Origin: Pseudonocardiales bacterium
GTDB lineage: Bacteria > Actinomycetota > Actinomycetes > Mycobacteriales > Pseudonocardiaceae
Length of the DNA: 40,278 bases
Reading direction: 5' to 3'
Assembly (NCBI GenBank): GCA_019241525.1
Contig: JAFAWY010000135.1
Coordinates: 1 to 40,278, forward strand
The notes under the pieces are model-generated. The model did not search any database and was not told the DNA's origin. It was given only the letters and a program-made list of their open reading frames with translations. Numbering within the stretch: position 1 is the first letter of the stretch; each line of letters begins with the position of its first letter. Below, piece after piece: positions 25,073 to 32,553 of the stretch. A program made the translations under genes and the position numbers.

Positions 25073-25726
25073 CTAGAGATGGTGGGCGTGACCGGAGCGG
25101 ATCAGGCGGGAGATCATACCGCCGCCGATTTCGTCCCGGGTCACGGCGAGCAGCCGATGATCTCGCCATTCACCGTCTACCTCAAGATAGCGTTGCAAGA
25201 GACCTTCATCGCGAAATCCGAGCTTGGCGAGCACCCGCAGGCTCGCCGCGTTCTCCGGCCGCACGGTGGCCTCCACTCGGTGCAGCCCCACCGGCCCAAA
25301 CGCATGATCCACCGCCAGTGCCACTGCGGCTGTGGCGACGCCACCTCCGGCCGCCTGTGACTCCACCCAGTACCCCACCCACGCCGAGCGCAATGAGCCT
25401 CGCACCACGTTGCCCAGCGTCAGCTGACCTGCGAACCGGCCATCGAGCGTGACGGCGAACGGTAGTGCCTGCCCCCGCCGGGCGGTCGCCCGCAGCCCGC
25501 TGCACAGCACCGGCCAGGCCATCGGGGTAAAGCGCTCCGCCCAGGTCCCTTCCCCATCGGGCTCCCACACCCGCAGGTAGTCCTCATCGCGCAGGCGCAG
25601 CCGGCTCCATGTGGCGCCGTCGCGCAACCGCACAGGACGCAGGCCAACCTCCCCTGCCGCGACCTTGACCGGACCCAGCCGCACTGGCCAGCCAGGATGG
25701 CGGCTATCAGGCCCCGATCCGAACAC
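25073..25726 (-). CDS. GNAT acetyltransferase, RimJ/RimL type
   Basis: The protein (217 residues) has the GNAT fold of ribosomal-protein N-acetyltransferases: FAVTLDGRFAGQLTLGNV, WVGYWVESQAAGGGVATAAV (the acetyl-CoA loop) and VEATVRPENAASLRVLAKLG followed by FRDEG. These enzymes move an acetyl group to the N-terminus of a protein; the target here is unknown. The GTG at 25726 lies 7 bp after the glp stop. Its ribosome binding site overlaps that stop, so the two are translationally linked. The same gene follows glp/moeA in mycobacteria (Rv0994-Rv0995). Confidence 0.8.
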   Translation of the reverse strand: MFGSGPDSRHPGWPVRLGPVKVAAGEVGLRPVRLRDGATWSRLRLRDEDYLRVWEPDGEGTWAERFTPMAWPVLCSGLRATARRGQALPFAVTLDGRFAGQLTLGNVVRGSLRSAWVGYWVESQAAGGGVATAAVALAVDHAFGPVGLHRVEATVRPENAASLRVLAKLGFRDEGLLQRYLEVDGEWRDHRLLAVTRDEIGGGMISRLIRSGHAHHL

Positions 25727-25733
25727 GGCAACC

Positions 25734-26957
25734 TCATCCGCGCTGTGCGAGGAAGCTGACAGCTACCTGCTCGCCCACCGGCACCTCGGTGGCGTCGGTG
25801 TCGATCAGGATCAGGCAGTTCGCATCCGCCAGCGAGGCCAGCAGATGAGCGCCTGAGGTGCCCAGCGGTTGCACCAGGTATTCCGCAGTATCCGGATCAC
25901 GCAACAGCTGGCCACGGAGAAACCCGCGACGACCAGCCGTGGACGTCACCGGGGACAGCAAACGTGCAGTAATGGTCCGGCGATAGGGATTGCGCTTGCC
26001 CAGCGCCAGCCGGATCAGGGGCCGCACCAACACCTCGAAAACCACCAGTGCGCTCATCGGGTTGCTTGGTAACAAGAAGGTGGGCACCGAGTCTGCACCC
26101 AGCCGACCGAAGCCCTGCACCGAGCCCGGGTGCATAGCTACCCGCTCGATGTCCAGCGAACCCAGCTCGGCCAGTACACCACACAGCTGCTCACCCATCG
26201 CCCCGCCCACCGCACCGGTCACCACCACGATCTCCGAGACCAGCAGCCTGCTTTCCACCGCCTCGCGCAACCGAGAAGGCTCACTGGACACGATGCCAAC
26301 CCGGTGCACTTCAGCGCCGGCGTCACGGGCGGCTGCGGCCAGCGCGTAGGAGTTGATGTCGTAGACCTGCCCGACGCCGGGAGTCCGGTCGATATCGACC
26401 AGTTCCTCACCGACCGACAGGACCGACAACCGCGGCCGCGGATGAACCAGTATCTTCGCCCGTCCCACCGCAGCAAGCAGCCCGACCTGCGCGGCGCCGA
26501 TCACCGCTCCCGGGCGCACCGCGACGTCACCGGTCTGCACATCCTCCCCGACGCGGCGTACGTACGCTTTCGACGGCACCGCGCGGACCACGGTGACCCG
26601 AGGCGCGTGGGCCATCCCATCGTCGGTATCGCCCAGCGGTACCACCGCATCGGCCAGCGCGGGAAGCGCCGATCCAGTGGCCACCCGGACCGCCTGGCCA
26701 GGTTGCAGCCGTAGCGGCTGCCGGGAACCGGCGATGATCTCGCCCACCACCGGCAAGGTCACCGGAACATCTGTGACATCCACGCTGCGCACCGCGTACC
26801 CGTCTACCGCGGCCTGGTCAAAACCGGGCAGCGAGCGTTGCGCCACGACCTCCTCCGCGCACAGCAGGCCCTGCGCCTCCGAGATCGCCACCCGCACCGG
26901 CGCAGGACGCATTGCGGCGTCCAAGACCCGCGCGAGCTGCTCGTCCAGCGACCTCAC
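25734..26957 (-). CDS. glp: Gephyrin-like molybdotransferase Glp (MoeA family)
   Basis: The 407-residue protein has the MoeA fold: VAQRSLPGFDQAAVDGYAVR in the N-terminal domain, GEDVQTGDV, and the MPT-binding domain (RLSVLSVGEELVDI). The usual TGGxSxG-type loop reads VVTGAVGGAMGE, and the later motif reads LPSNPMSALVVFE. These departures from catalytic MoeA fit the actinobacterial Glp branch, which in corynebacteria links FtsZ to the membrane receptor GlpR. A residual role in molybdopterin metal insertion cannot be excluded. It sits between galU (8-bp gap) and the rimJ-like gene (7-bp gap) in one operon, with glpR further downstream. Confidence 0.82.
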   Translation of the reverse strand: MRSLDEQLARVLDAAMRPAPVRVAISEAQGLLCAEEVVAQRSLPGFDQAAVDGYAVRSVDVTDVPVTLPVVGEIIAGSRQPLRLQPGQAVRVATGSALPALADAVVPLGDTDDGMAHAPRVTVVRAVPSKAYVRRVGEDVQTGDVAVRPGAVIGAAQVGLLAAVGRAKILVHPRPRLSVLSVGEELVDIDRTPGVGQVYDINSYALAAAARDAGAEVHRVGIVSSEPSRLREAVESRLLVSEIVVVTGAVGGAMGEQLCGVLAELGSLDIERVAMHPGSVQGFGRLGADSVPTFLLPSNPMSALVVFEVLVRPLIRLALGKRNPYRRTITARLLSPVTSTAGRRGFLRGQLLRDPDTAEYLVQPLGTSGAHLLASLADANCLILIDTDATEVPVGEQVAVSFLAQRG

Positions 26958-26965
26958 ATGCTCTC

Positions 26966-27850
26966 CTACTCCACCCTGTCACGTAACCAGCTGCGCAGTT
27001 CAGGGCCCATTTCGGGATCCCTGAGCGCGAAGTCCACCGACGCCCGCAGCAATCCCGCGGGGTTGCCCAGGTCGTGACGCACACCGCGATGCACTACGAC
27101 GTGGACCGGATGGCCATCATCGATCAGCAGCGCGATGGCATCAGTAAGCTGGAGTTCACCACCTGCACCGGGGACTATCCGGTGCAGCGCGCCGAACACG
27201 GCGCGATCAAGCAGGTAGCGACCAGCCGCCGCCAGCGTGGACGGCGCCGCCTCGGGAGCTGGCTTCTCCACCATTCCGAGCACCCGCTTGACGTCTTCCT
27301 CTTCGGTGCCGTCGACGGTGAACACCCCGTAGGCGGAGACTTGCTCGCGGGGCACGTCGAAGGCACACAGCACGCTGCCTCCATACCGCTGACGAACTGC
27401 AGCCATGGTGCTGAGCACCCCAGCGGGTAGCACCAGATCATCAGGCAGCAGCACGGCTACCGCGTCATCAGAATCATCGAGCAATGGTTCAGCGCAGCCC
27501 ACCGCATGTCCCAACCCCAACGGCTTGTCTTGCAGCGCAACCTCGGCACGGATCAATTCGGGGGCCCGTCGCACCTTGTCGAGCAGCGCGTCCTTGTCCC
27601 GCCCGCGCAGTTCGGCTTCCAGATCCGGCGTGGGATCGAAGTACGTCGCCACTGATTCCTTACCCGGGGAGACCACCAGCACCAGACGCTGCGCCCCAGC
27701 CTGTGCCGCCTCCGCCGCGACATACTCGATCGCCGGGGTATCGACCACCGGGAGGAGCTCCTTGGGCACGACCTTCGTGGTCGGCAGGAATCGGGTACCG
27801 AGCCCGGCAGCTGGCACCACCGCCGTCCGGACATTCATTGACACGCCCAT
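26966..27850 (-). CDS. galU: UTP-glucose-1-phosphate uridylyltransferase
   Basis: The 294-residue enzyme makes UDP-glucose from UTP and glucose-1-phosphate for cell-wall, capsule and trehalose pathways. Motifs: the nucleotide loop VPAAGLGTRFLPTTKVVPKE, PAIEYVAAEA, KPLGLGHAV, VLLPDDLV, VEKPAPEAAPS, and GAGGELQLTDAI. The length is normal for GalU. It leads the galU-glp-rimJ operon, as in mycobacteria. ATG 27850 is taken; an ATG four codons later is equally possible. Confidence 0.92.
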   Translation of the reverse strand: MGVSMNVRTAVVPAAGLGTRFLPTTKVVPKELLPVVDTPAIEYVAAEAAQAGAQRLVLVVSPGKESVATYFDPTPDLEAELRGRDKDALLDKVRRAPELIRAEVALQDKPLGLGHAVGCAEPLLDDSDDAVAVLLPDDLVLPAGVLSTMAAVRQRYGGSVLCAFDVPREQVSAYGVFTVDGTEEEDVKRVLGMVEKPAPEAAPSTLAAAGRYLLDRAVFGALHRIVPGAGGELQLTDAIALLIDDGHPVHVVVHRGVRHDLGNPAGLLRASVDFALRDPEMGPELRSWLRDRVE

Positions 27851-27975
27851 AACCGCCGACCCTATCTGCCGCTAGGACCCGACCGCCCGACACGGAGACT
27901 TATCGGGGATTGGGGAGCGTCTATAGCCCCGATAAATCTCCATATCGGCACGTGTGGTGGCGGGTGGGCGAGCGG

Positions 27976-28556
27976 GTGACCGACAGCGCTGAGCGAGCTA
28001 AGTGGGAATTACGGCGGCGGCTGCTGGTGGCACGGCGGTCGGTGCCGGTGGCAGTGCGCCAGGCGGAGTCGGCAGCGCTGGCGACGACAGCGCTGCCCCT
28101 CGATCGGCCGGGCAGGGTGTGCGCCTACTGACCGGTGGATACCGAGCCGGGCTCTCCGGAGCTGCTCGACAGCCTGGTACGTAACGGCTGCCAGGTGCTG
28201 CTTCCGGTGGTGACACCACAAGGCCCGCTTGATTGGGCTGCTTACACCGGCGTGAGATCACTGCGAGCCGGGCCATGGGGGCTTCGCGAACCGATCGGAC
28301 CGCTCCTGGGCGCTGAGGCGATCGCCACCGCCGCGCTGGTGCTGGTGCCGGCACTGGCCGTCGATTGGCAGGGGATCCGGCTCGGGCGCGGCGGCGGGCA
28401 CTACGACCGCACGCTGCCATTGGCCGCACCCGGCACCCGCTGGTGGTCATCGTGCGTGACGACGAGGTCGTGCCCCTGGTGCCGGCACAGCCGCACGACG
28501 TCGCGGTCACTGCGGCTCTGAGCCCGCGCCGGGGCCTGTTTGCGCTGCGCCACTGA
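27976..28556 (+). pseudogene. 5-formyltetrahydrofolate cyclo-ligase, broken
   Basis: The enzyme converts 5-formyl-THF to methenyl-THF. The frame from GTG 27976 reads AKWELRRRLLVARRSVP and RVCAY, then meets TGA (28129-28131) where the family has a hydrophobic residue before PVGTEPGS. The same frame continues PVDTEPGSPELLDSLV and IRLGRGGGHYDRTL (ATP-binding site). Near 28435 a base is missing, and the rest (LVVIVRDDEVVPLVPAQPHD) lies in another frame ending at 28556. Two independent lesions indicate a pseudogene unless both are sequencing errors. It is divergent from galU, matching the mycobacterial order Rv0992c-Rv0993. Confidence 0.85.
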
Positions 28557-28599
28557 CCGCGCCAGATCTATGCACAGCGGCCAGACTTGCTATCATCAC

Positions 28600-28626
28600 G
28601 TGGCACTCTCGAGGGTAGAGTGCTAG
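28600..28626 (+). promoter_or_regulatory. CIRCE element (HrcA operator)
   Basis: GTGGCACTC - 9 bp - GAGTGCTAG (28600-28608 and 28618-28626) matches the CIRCE consensus TTAGCACTC-N9-GAGTGCTAA at 15 of 18 positions with the exact spacer. It lies 14 bp before the FmdB-like start, with TATCAT (28591-28596) upstream as a possible -10. HrcA would repress the gene until heat or misfolding stress. Confidence 0.88.
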
Positions 28627-28639
28627 TTGGAGGGTGAAC

Positions 28640-28969
28640 GTGCCGACCTACTCCTACGCGTGCACCGCGTGCGAGCACCACTTCGACATCGTGCAGAAGT
28701 TTACTGATCCGTCGCTGACCGACTGCCCGGAGTGTTCTGGCCGGCTACGCAAGCTGTTCTCGCCTGTGGGCATTGTCTTCAAGGGCAGCGGTTTCTACCG
28801 GACCGACAGCCGTTCCAACAGCGCTGCAAACGGTAAGTCTGACTCCGGGGCCCCAGACAAGAGCTCTGACAAGACCGGGGACAAGCCAAAGACAGCAGAG
28901 TCAAAGCCGTCTTCCGACGCCAAGACTTCGTCCCCTAAAGCGTCGAAGGTGGCAGCTCCCGCTGCTTGA
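28640..28969 (+). CDS. FmdB/Ruc-like zinc-ribbon chaperone
   Basis: The 109-residue protein starts at GTG 28640 (GGAGG seven bases upstream; an earlier GTG at 28634 is too close). An FmdB zinc ribbon (CTAC ... CPEC, 18 residues apart) is followed by LRKLFSPVGIVFKGSGFYRT and a long disordered tail rich in Lys, Ser, Asp and Pro. This matches the Mycobacterium tuberculosis protein Rv0991c (Ruc), a redox-regulated chaperone whose zinc cysteines sense oxidation and which works with DnaK. Like Rv0991c, it is preceded by a CIRCE site and lies beside the cyclo-ligase gene. I therefore infer the same holdase role; the redox switch is inferred from the four cysteines. Confidence 0.85.
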   Translation: MPTYSYACTACEHHFDIVQKFTDPSLTDCPECSGRLRKLFSPVGIVFKGSGFYRTDSRSNSAANGKSDSGAPDKSSDKTGDKPKTAESKPSSDAKTSSPKASKVAAPAA

Positions 28970-29104
28970 CCGGAGTCTTGACTGGTCCTGATCGAGTAGT
29001 TATCCACAACCGCACGGTTGTCCACAGCCTGCGGCAACAGTGCTATCGCGGCGAGCCGATCTTGCTTAATGTCCCGGACGTGACGGGAAGATCGGGAGGT
29101 TGCG

Positions 29105-29776
29105 ATGGGGCGATGGGGTCACCACATCGATCGTGCACCGCTGTTGTGGCAGCGGTGGGATGAACTCCGTCAGGCGGCCGCGTTTAGCCGCGCAGTGCTG
29201 CTGCGCCGAGTGGCCGCCGCGGCGCTCGTTGCCTTCGCCGCGGTGGTGGCCCTGTATCCACAGCAAGATCACTCCCCCGGTGAGGTCGTGGTCGTGGCGG
29301 CTCAGGACCTGAGTGCTGGCACCGTTGTCGAGGCAAGCCAGCTGACCCTGCGGCGGCTGCCGGCGGAAGCGATACCCGACGGCACAGCCAAAGCCACGGC
29401 CGCAGTCCTGGGCCGGACGCTGGCCGCGCCTGTCCGGCGCGGTGAGGCACTGACCGATGTTCGGTTGACGGGTTCCGACCTCGTCCGCTCGATTGCGGCC
29501 GATCCTGAGATGGTCAGTGTGCCGCTGCGGTTGGCTGACCCGGACGTCGCCACGCTGCTACACGCTGGCGCCACCGTTGACGTGGTGACTGTGGGACCGC
29601 AGCAGGGTGAGCCGGTGATGCTGGCCCGGGGCGCCCGGGTGCTCGCAGTCCTTCAATCCGGTTCCCGCACCGGAGAACGTGACGGAAAACTGGTACTGGT
29701 CGCGCTGGATCCGGTTGCGGCCACTCGGGTCGCCGCAACGTCGATATCTCACGATTTAACCGTCACTGTCCATTGA
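29105..29776 (+). CDS. SAF-domain (CpaB/RcpC-like) membrane-anchored protein
   Basis: The 223-residue protein has a cytoplasmic N-terminus, one membrane segment (about residues 36-51, VAAAALVAFAAVVALY) and an extracellular SAF domain: VVVVAAQDLSAGTVVEASQL and LGRTLAAPVRRGEALTDVRL. A C-terminal part follows (VSVPLRLADPDVATLLHAGA; VTVGPQQGEPVMLARGARVL) as in CpaB/RcpC. CpaB helps Flp/Tad pilus assembly, but no other pilus gene is nearby and the protein is shorter than classic CpaB, so its role here is open. ATG 29105 has GGGAGG upstream. Confidence 0.8.
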   Translation: MGRWGHHIDRAPLLWQRWDELRQAAAFSRAVLLRRVAAAALVAFAAVVALYPQQDHSPGEVVVVAAQDLSAGTVVEASQLTLRRLPAEAIPDGTAKATAAVLGRTLAAPVRRGEALTDVRLTGSDLVRSIAADPEMVSVPLRLADPDVATLLHAGATVDVVTVGPQQGEPVMLARGARVLAVLQSGSRTGERDGKLVLVALDPVAATRVAATSISHDLTVTVH

Positions 29777-29790
29777 GAACAGTAGAATGA

Positions 29791-29970
29791 TCACCAAGCA
29801 GCGTCATGATGTGGGGGACGATTTTCCCACAACCACCGATCATGTTCTTCGGGATCGTTCTCTACCGGATCCGGACAATCGTCTGCAGTGACGTGCGGCA
29901 GTACGTCTTCGAGTCCGTGTCTGAACTCGGGCGAACGCTGCTTTTCGCGCTCGGCCGTATTGTCGGGCAC
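29791..29970 (-). CDS. Small acidic protein of unknown function
   Basis: The 59-residue protein begins VPDNTAEREKQRSPEFRHGL and ends PEEHDRWLWENRPPHHDAAW. The GTG at 29970 follows GGGGGAGA at good spacing. It is strongly charged, without Cys or membrane segment. The C-terminal RWLxxxRPPHHD segment looks familiar from small actinobacterial proteins of unknown function, but I cannot name a family. It is convergent with the SAF gene and divergent from the repeat-protein gene. Confidence 0.6.
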   Translation of the reverse strand: MPDNTAEREKQRSPEFRHGLEDVLPHVTADDCPDPVENDPEEHDRWLWENRPPHHDAAW

Positions 29971-30091
29971 GATGTTCTCCCCCCGACCGCGTGATCGGCC
30001 AACTCTGCCTGCACCGATCACTTCCGGCCACTAGATCGCAGTGCCAGGATAGGGGCACTCTCCATCTCTCACGACCGGAAGGGCTCCCACC

Positions 30092-30538
30092 ATGAGTCTT
30101 GTGGATAAAGTCAAGGATGCGGCTAGCCCCGTGATCGACATGGCCGGGCCCGTCGTCATACAGGCTCTCGAGAAGGCCGGCCCTCTCATGGATATGGCGT
30201 TGGAGAAGGCCAACCCATACCTCGAGCAAGCCATGGAGGTCGCTACCCCGTACGTTGAGGTGGCCAGAGAGATGACTGCTCCACTGCTCGAAAGCACGAT
30301 CAACAAAGCTGGCCCGATTGCCGAGAAGATCTCGGTCACTTATGGCCCGATCATGGATCAGGCCATGGAAGCGGCTGGTCCACTTGTCGGAAAGGCCACC
30401 GAAGTTGCCCGGGACTTTGTGGAGGCCACAGTCTTCGCGGTGGACACGGCCACCGGTGGGCGCTTCCATGACCAAATCACCGGCGTGAGCCAGCTAGTCG
30501 GGCAAGTGCTCAACCGTAACGGCCAGCAAAGCGCCTGA
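30092..30538 (+). CDS. Hendecad (11-residue) repeat protein, lipid-surface-like
   Basis: Eight consecutive 11-residue repeats run from about residue 18 to 105: AGPVVIQALEK, AGPLMDMALEK, ANPYLEQAMEV, ATPYVEVAREM, TAPLLESTINK, AGPIAEKISVT, YGPIMDQAMEA, AGPLVGKATEV. A Pro stands at position 3 in every unit; half-repeats flank the array. The C-terminal part (VDTATGGRFHDQITGVSQLV) recalls the TGGKY segment of Rv0909-like small proteins. Eleven-residue periodicity gives a shallow amphipathic helix, as in perilipins, synuclein and LEA proteins, which coat lipid surfaces. That parallel, and thus a lipid-body or membrane-coating role, is inference. The ATG follows GGAAGG. Confidence 0.75.
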   Translation: MSLVDKVKDAASPVIDMAGPVVIQALEKAGPLMDMALEKANPYLEQAMEVATPYVEVAREMTAPLLESTINKAGPIAEKISVTYGPIMDQAMEAAGPLVGKATEVARDFVEATVFAVDTATGGRFHDQITGVSQLVGQVLNRNGQQSA

Positions 30539-30620
30539 GCTGAACAGCCGGCAGCCCGTGACGGCAATCGTCCTGGTGCGTCCTGATTGACTACTAAGTT
30601 TCCTGGTGCCGGTTGTGTCG

Positions 30621-30652
30621 GAGTGAGCGCCCGCCCGCGTGGGCGCTCACTC
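30621..30652. terminator. Perfect 12-bp hairpin between convergent genes
   Basis: GAGTGAGCGCCC (30621-30632) pairs perfectly with GGGCGCTCACTC (30641-30652) around an 8-base loop. It lies between the repeat-protein gene and moaB, so it can end transcription from both sides. The moaB stop codon (30647-30649) lies inside the stem. Confidence 0.85.
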
Positions 30653-31156
30653 CTGATTTGGCCAGGACAGCTCGTCGATCACCCTTCCGACGAGTGGCGT
30701 GAGAGTGGCCATCCCGTCACGAACCGCGGCACGCGATGCTGCCAAGTTCACCACGAGGGTGCTACCCGACACCCCGGCTAACCCCCGCGATAGTCCTGCA
30801 TCAACGGCGCCAGCGGCGAGACCCGAGGCCCGCAAGGCCTCGGCAATACCGGGAATCGGGCGGTCCAGCACACCGGCTGTGGCATCTGGAGTGACGTCTC
30901 GGGGCGACACTCCGGTACCACCGACGGTAACCACGAGATCGACCCCGCCGATCACCGCGGTGTTCAAGGCGTTACGGATGTCTACCGCCTCGCCGGCCAC
31001 GACCACCGAACCGTCGACTACGAAACCGGCCTCTTCCAGCAGTTCCGTGACCAATGGACCAGTAGAGTCCTCATGCTCCCCATGCGCTACCCGATCATCG
31101 ACGATCACGACGAGAGCCCGGCCCAGGTTGCGCACGCTGTGTTCCATGGCGAGCAC
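30647..31156 (-). CDS. moaB: MoaB/Mog-family molybdopterin-binding protein
   Basis: The 169-residue protein has the MoaB/Mog fold: ALVVIVDDRVAHGEHEDSTG, DLVVTVGGTGVSPRDVTPDA (the MPT-binding motif, intact) and IPGIAEALRASGLAAGA. Proteins of this family adenylylate molybdopterin during molybdenum cofactor synthesis; mycobacterial MoaB2 occupies the same place next to pepD. It is the last gene of the mprA-mprB-pepD-moaB row, 60 bp after pepD. Start ATG 31156; ATG 31147 is an alternative. Confidence 0.9.
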   Translation of the reverse strand: MLAMEHSVRNLGRALVVIVDDRVAHGEHEDSTGPLVTELLEEAGFVVDGSVVVAGEAVDIRNALNTAVIGGVDLVVTVGGTGVSPRDVTPDATAGVLDRPIPGIAEALRASGLAAGAVDAGLSRGLAGVSGSTLVVNLAASRAAVRDGMATLTPLVGRVIDELSWPNQE

Positions 31157-31216
31157 CGTAGCTGGCGCGATCTCCCGGTGTGAAGCAGGTCTCGATCTCC
31201 GCGTCAGGGCGGGTCA

Positions 31217-32509
31217 TCACCGGGCGCCCACCTCCTGGCTGCCGAGCGTGACCTGCACTTGGCGGGTGTCCCCGCCGGAGTTCTTGACGGTGAGGGTGGC
31301 TCGGGAACCCGGCGGGTGGGAACGAATCGCCGCAATGAGCGCATCCCCGCTGTCGATCAGCCGGTCATCCACCTTAGTGATCATGTCACCCGGCTTGATT
31401 CCGGCGGCTGCGGCAGCACCACCGGGGGTGACCTGTTGAACGACAGCAGCGTTGTCCTCTGGTTGGCCAGCGGGCACCGTCACCCCCAGCAGAGCCTGCG
31501 TGGCCTGACCGGTGTGCACGAGCTCATTGGCGATCCGCCTGGCCTGGTCAATGGGAATCGCGAAACCCAGCCCGATGGAACCGGCTTGCCCACCAAAGCC
31601 CAGCGAAGCGATCGCAGAATTGATGCCGATCACGCGTCCCTGCATGTCGGCAAGCGGGCCACCGGAGTTACCGGGATTGATCGCGGCGTCGGTCTGGAGG
31701 GCGTCTAGCACGGTGTCCTGGCCGCTGCCCTCACCGCCGGCGCGCACGGGACGGTCCAGAGCGCTGATGATGCCACTGGTGACGGTGCCGGACAGACCCA
31801 GCGGGGAGCCGATCGCCACCACTTCCTGCCCGACCCGGACGTTGCTGGAGCTGCCCAGCTGTGCTGGAGTCAGCCCGCTGACACCTTGCGCCCGCACCAC
31901 GGCAAGGTCGAAAGACGGCGCCCTGCCGACGATCTGGACCGGCACCGAGCGCCCATCCTGCAGCACGGCAGCCACATCGCCGCCGTTGGCTGCGGGCTCC
32001 ACGACATGGTTGTTGGTCAAGATCAAACCGTCGGCGCTGAGCACGATACCGCTGCCTTCGGCGGCCACCCGGGAACCGTGCACCCGCAGCTGAACCACGC
32101 TCGGGGTGACTCGCTGCGCCACCTGCTCGACCGAACCGTTCGGGACGTTTGCGGCCGGCAATGCGTCGGGCACCGGCAAGTCCAACGCGCTGACGACGCC
32201 ACCGCCGTGACTGGCGAACTGGTAGCCGACCGCACCACCGACCCCTCCCGCAACCAAAGCCACGATCAGTGAAAGGACGACAGCTCCCGCGATCGGTTTG
32301 CCGCGCCGCGGCTCTGCCGCACCGGAAGGTGGCAGACCGATCGGAGTGGTAGGCGGTGAGGCTGCGCCTTGGGCAGACCAGCCTGCTGAAGGGGGCGAGC
32401 CGCCCGAGGGCTGATTCCACCCCGCTGGCCGCCAGCTGGGAGACCAAGAGGGATTAGGTTGTGCGCCGGGCTCTCCGGGCTGCTGCGGGCGCGGCGAGTC
32501 GTCGGTCAT
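31217..32509 (-). CDS. pepD: HtrA-family serine protease (PepD-like) with PDZ domain
   Basis: The 430-residue protein has a Pro/Ser-rich cytoplasmic tail (1-70), one membrane segment (about 73-97, AVVLSLIVALVAGGVGGAVG), and an extracytoplasmic trypsin-like domain with His168 (LTNNHVVEPA), Asp201 (SFDLAVV) and Ser282 (NPGNSGGPL). A C-terminal PDZ domain (about 335-425, AGIKPGDMITKVDDRLIDSG) completes it. HtrA/PepD degrades or refolds misfolded envelope proteins. In mycobacteria it is induced by MprAB, whose genes lie directly upstream here on the same strand. Confidence 0.93.
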   Translation of the reverse strand: MTDDSPRPQQPGEPGAQPNPSWSPSWRPAGWNQPSGGSPPSAGWSAQGAASPPTTPIGLPPSGAAEPRRGKPIAGAVVLSLIVALVAGGVGGAVGYQFASHGGGVVSALDLPVPDALPAANVPNGSVEQVAQRVTPSVVQLRVHGSRVAAEGSGIVLSADGLILTNNHVVEPAANGGDVAAVLQDGRSVPVQIVGRAPSFDLAVVRAQGVSGLTPAQLGSSSNVRVGQEVVAIGSPLGLSGTVTSGIISALDRPVRAGGEGSGQDTVLDALQTDAAINPGNSGGPLADMQGRVIGINSAIASLGFGGQAGSIGLGFAIPIDQARRIANELVHTGQATQALLGVTVPAGQPEDNAAVVQQVTPGGAAAAAGIKPGDMITKVDDRLIDSGDALIAAIRSHPPGSRATLTVKNSGGDTRQVQVTLGSQEVGAR

Positions 32510-32553
32510 GTGTCTAGGTTGTCCTGAGTTCCTGAGATGTGCATGTGAACCCT

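Noticed and set aside
28129-28131. TGA in the cyclo-ligase as a selenocysteine codon
   Set aside because: The position is not catalytic in the family, no SECIS-like hairpin was evident, and a second lesion (frameshift) follows.
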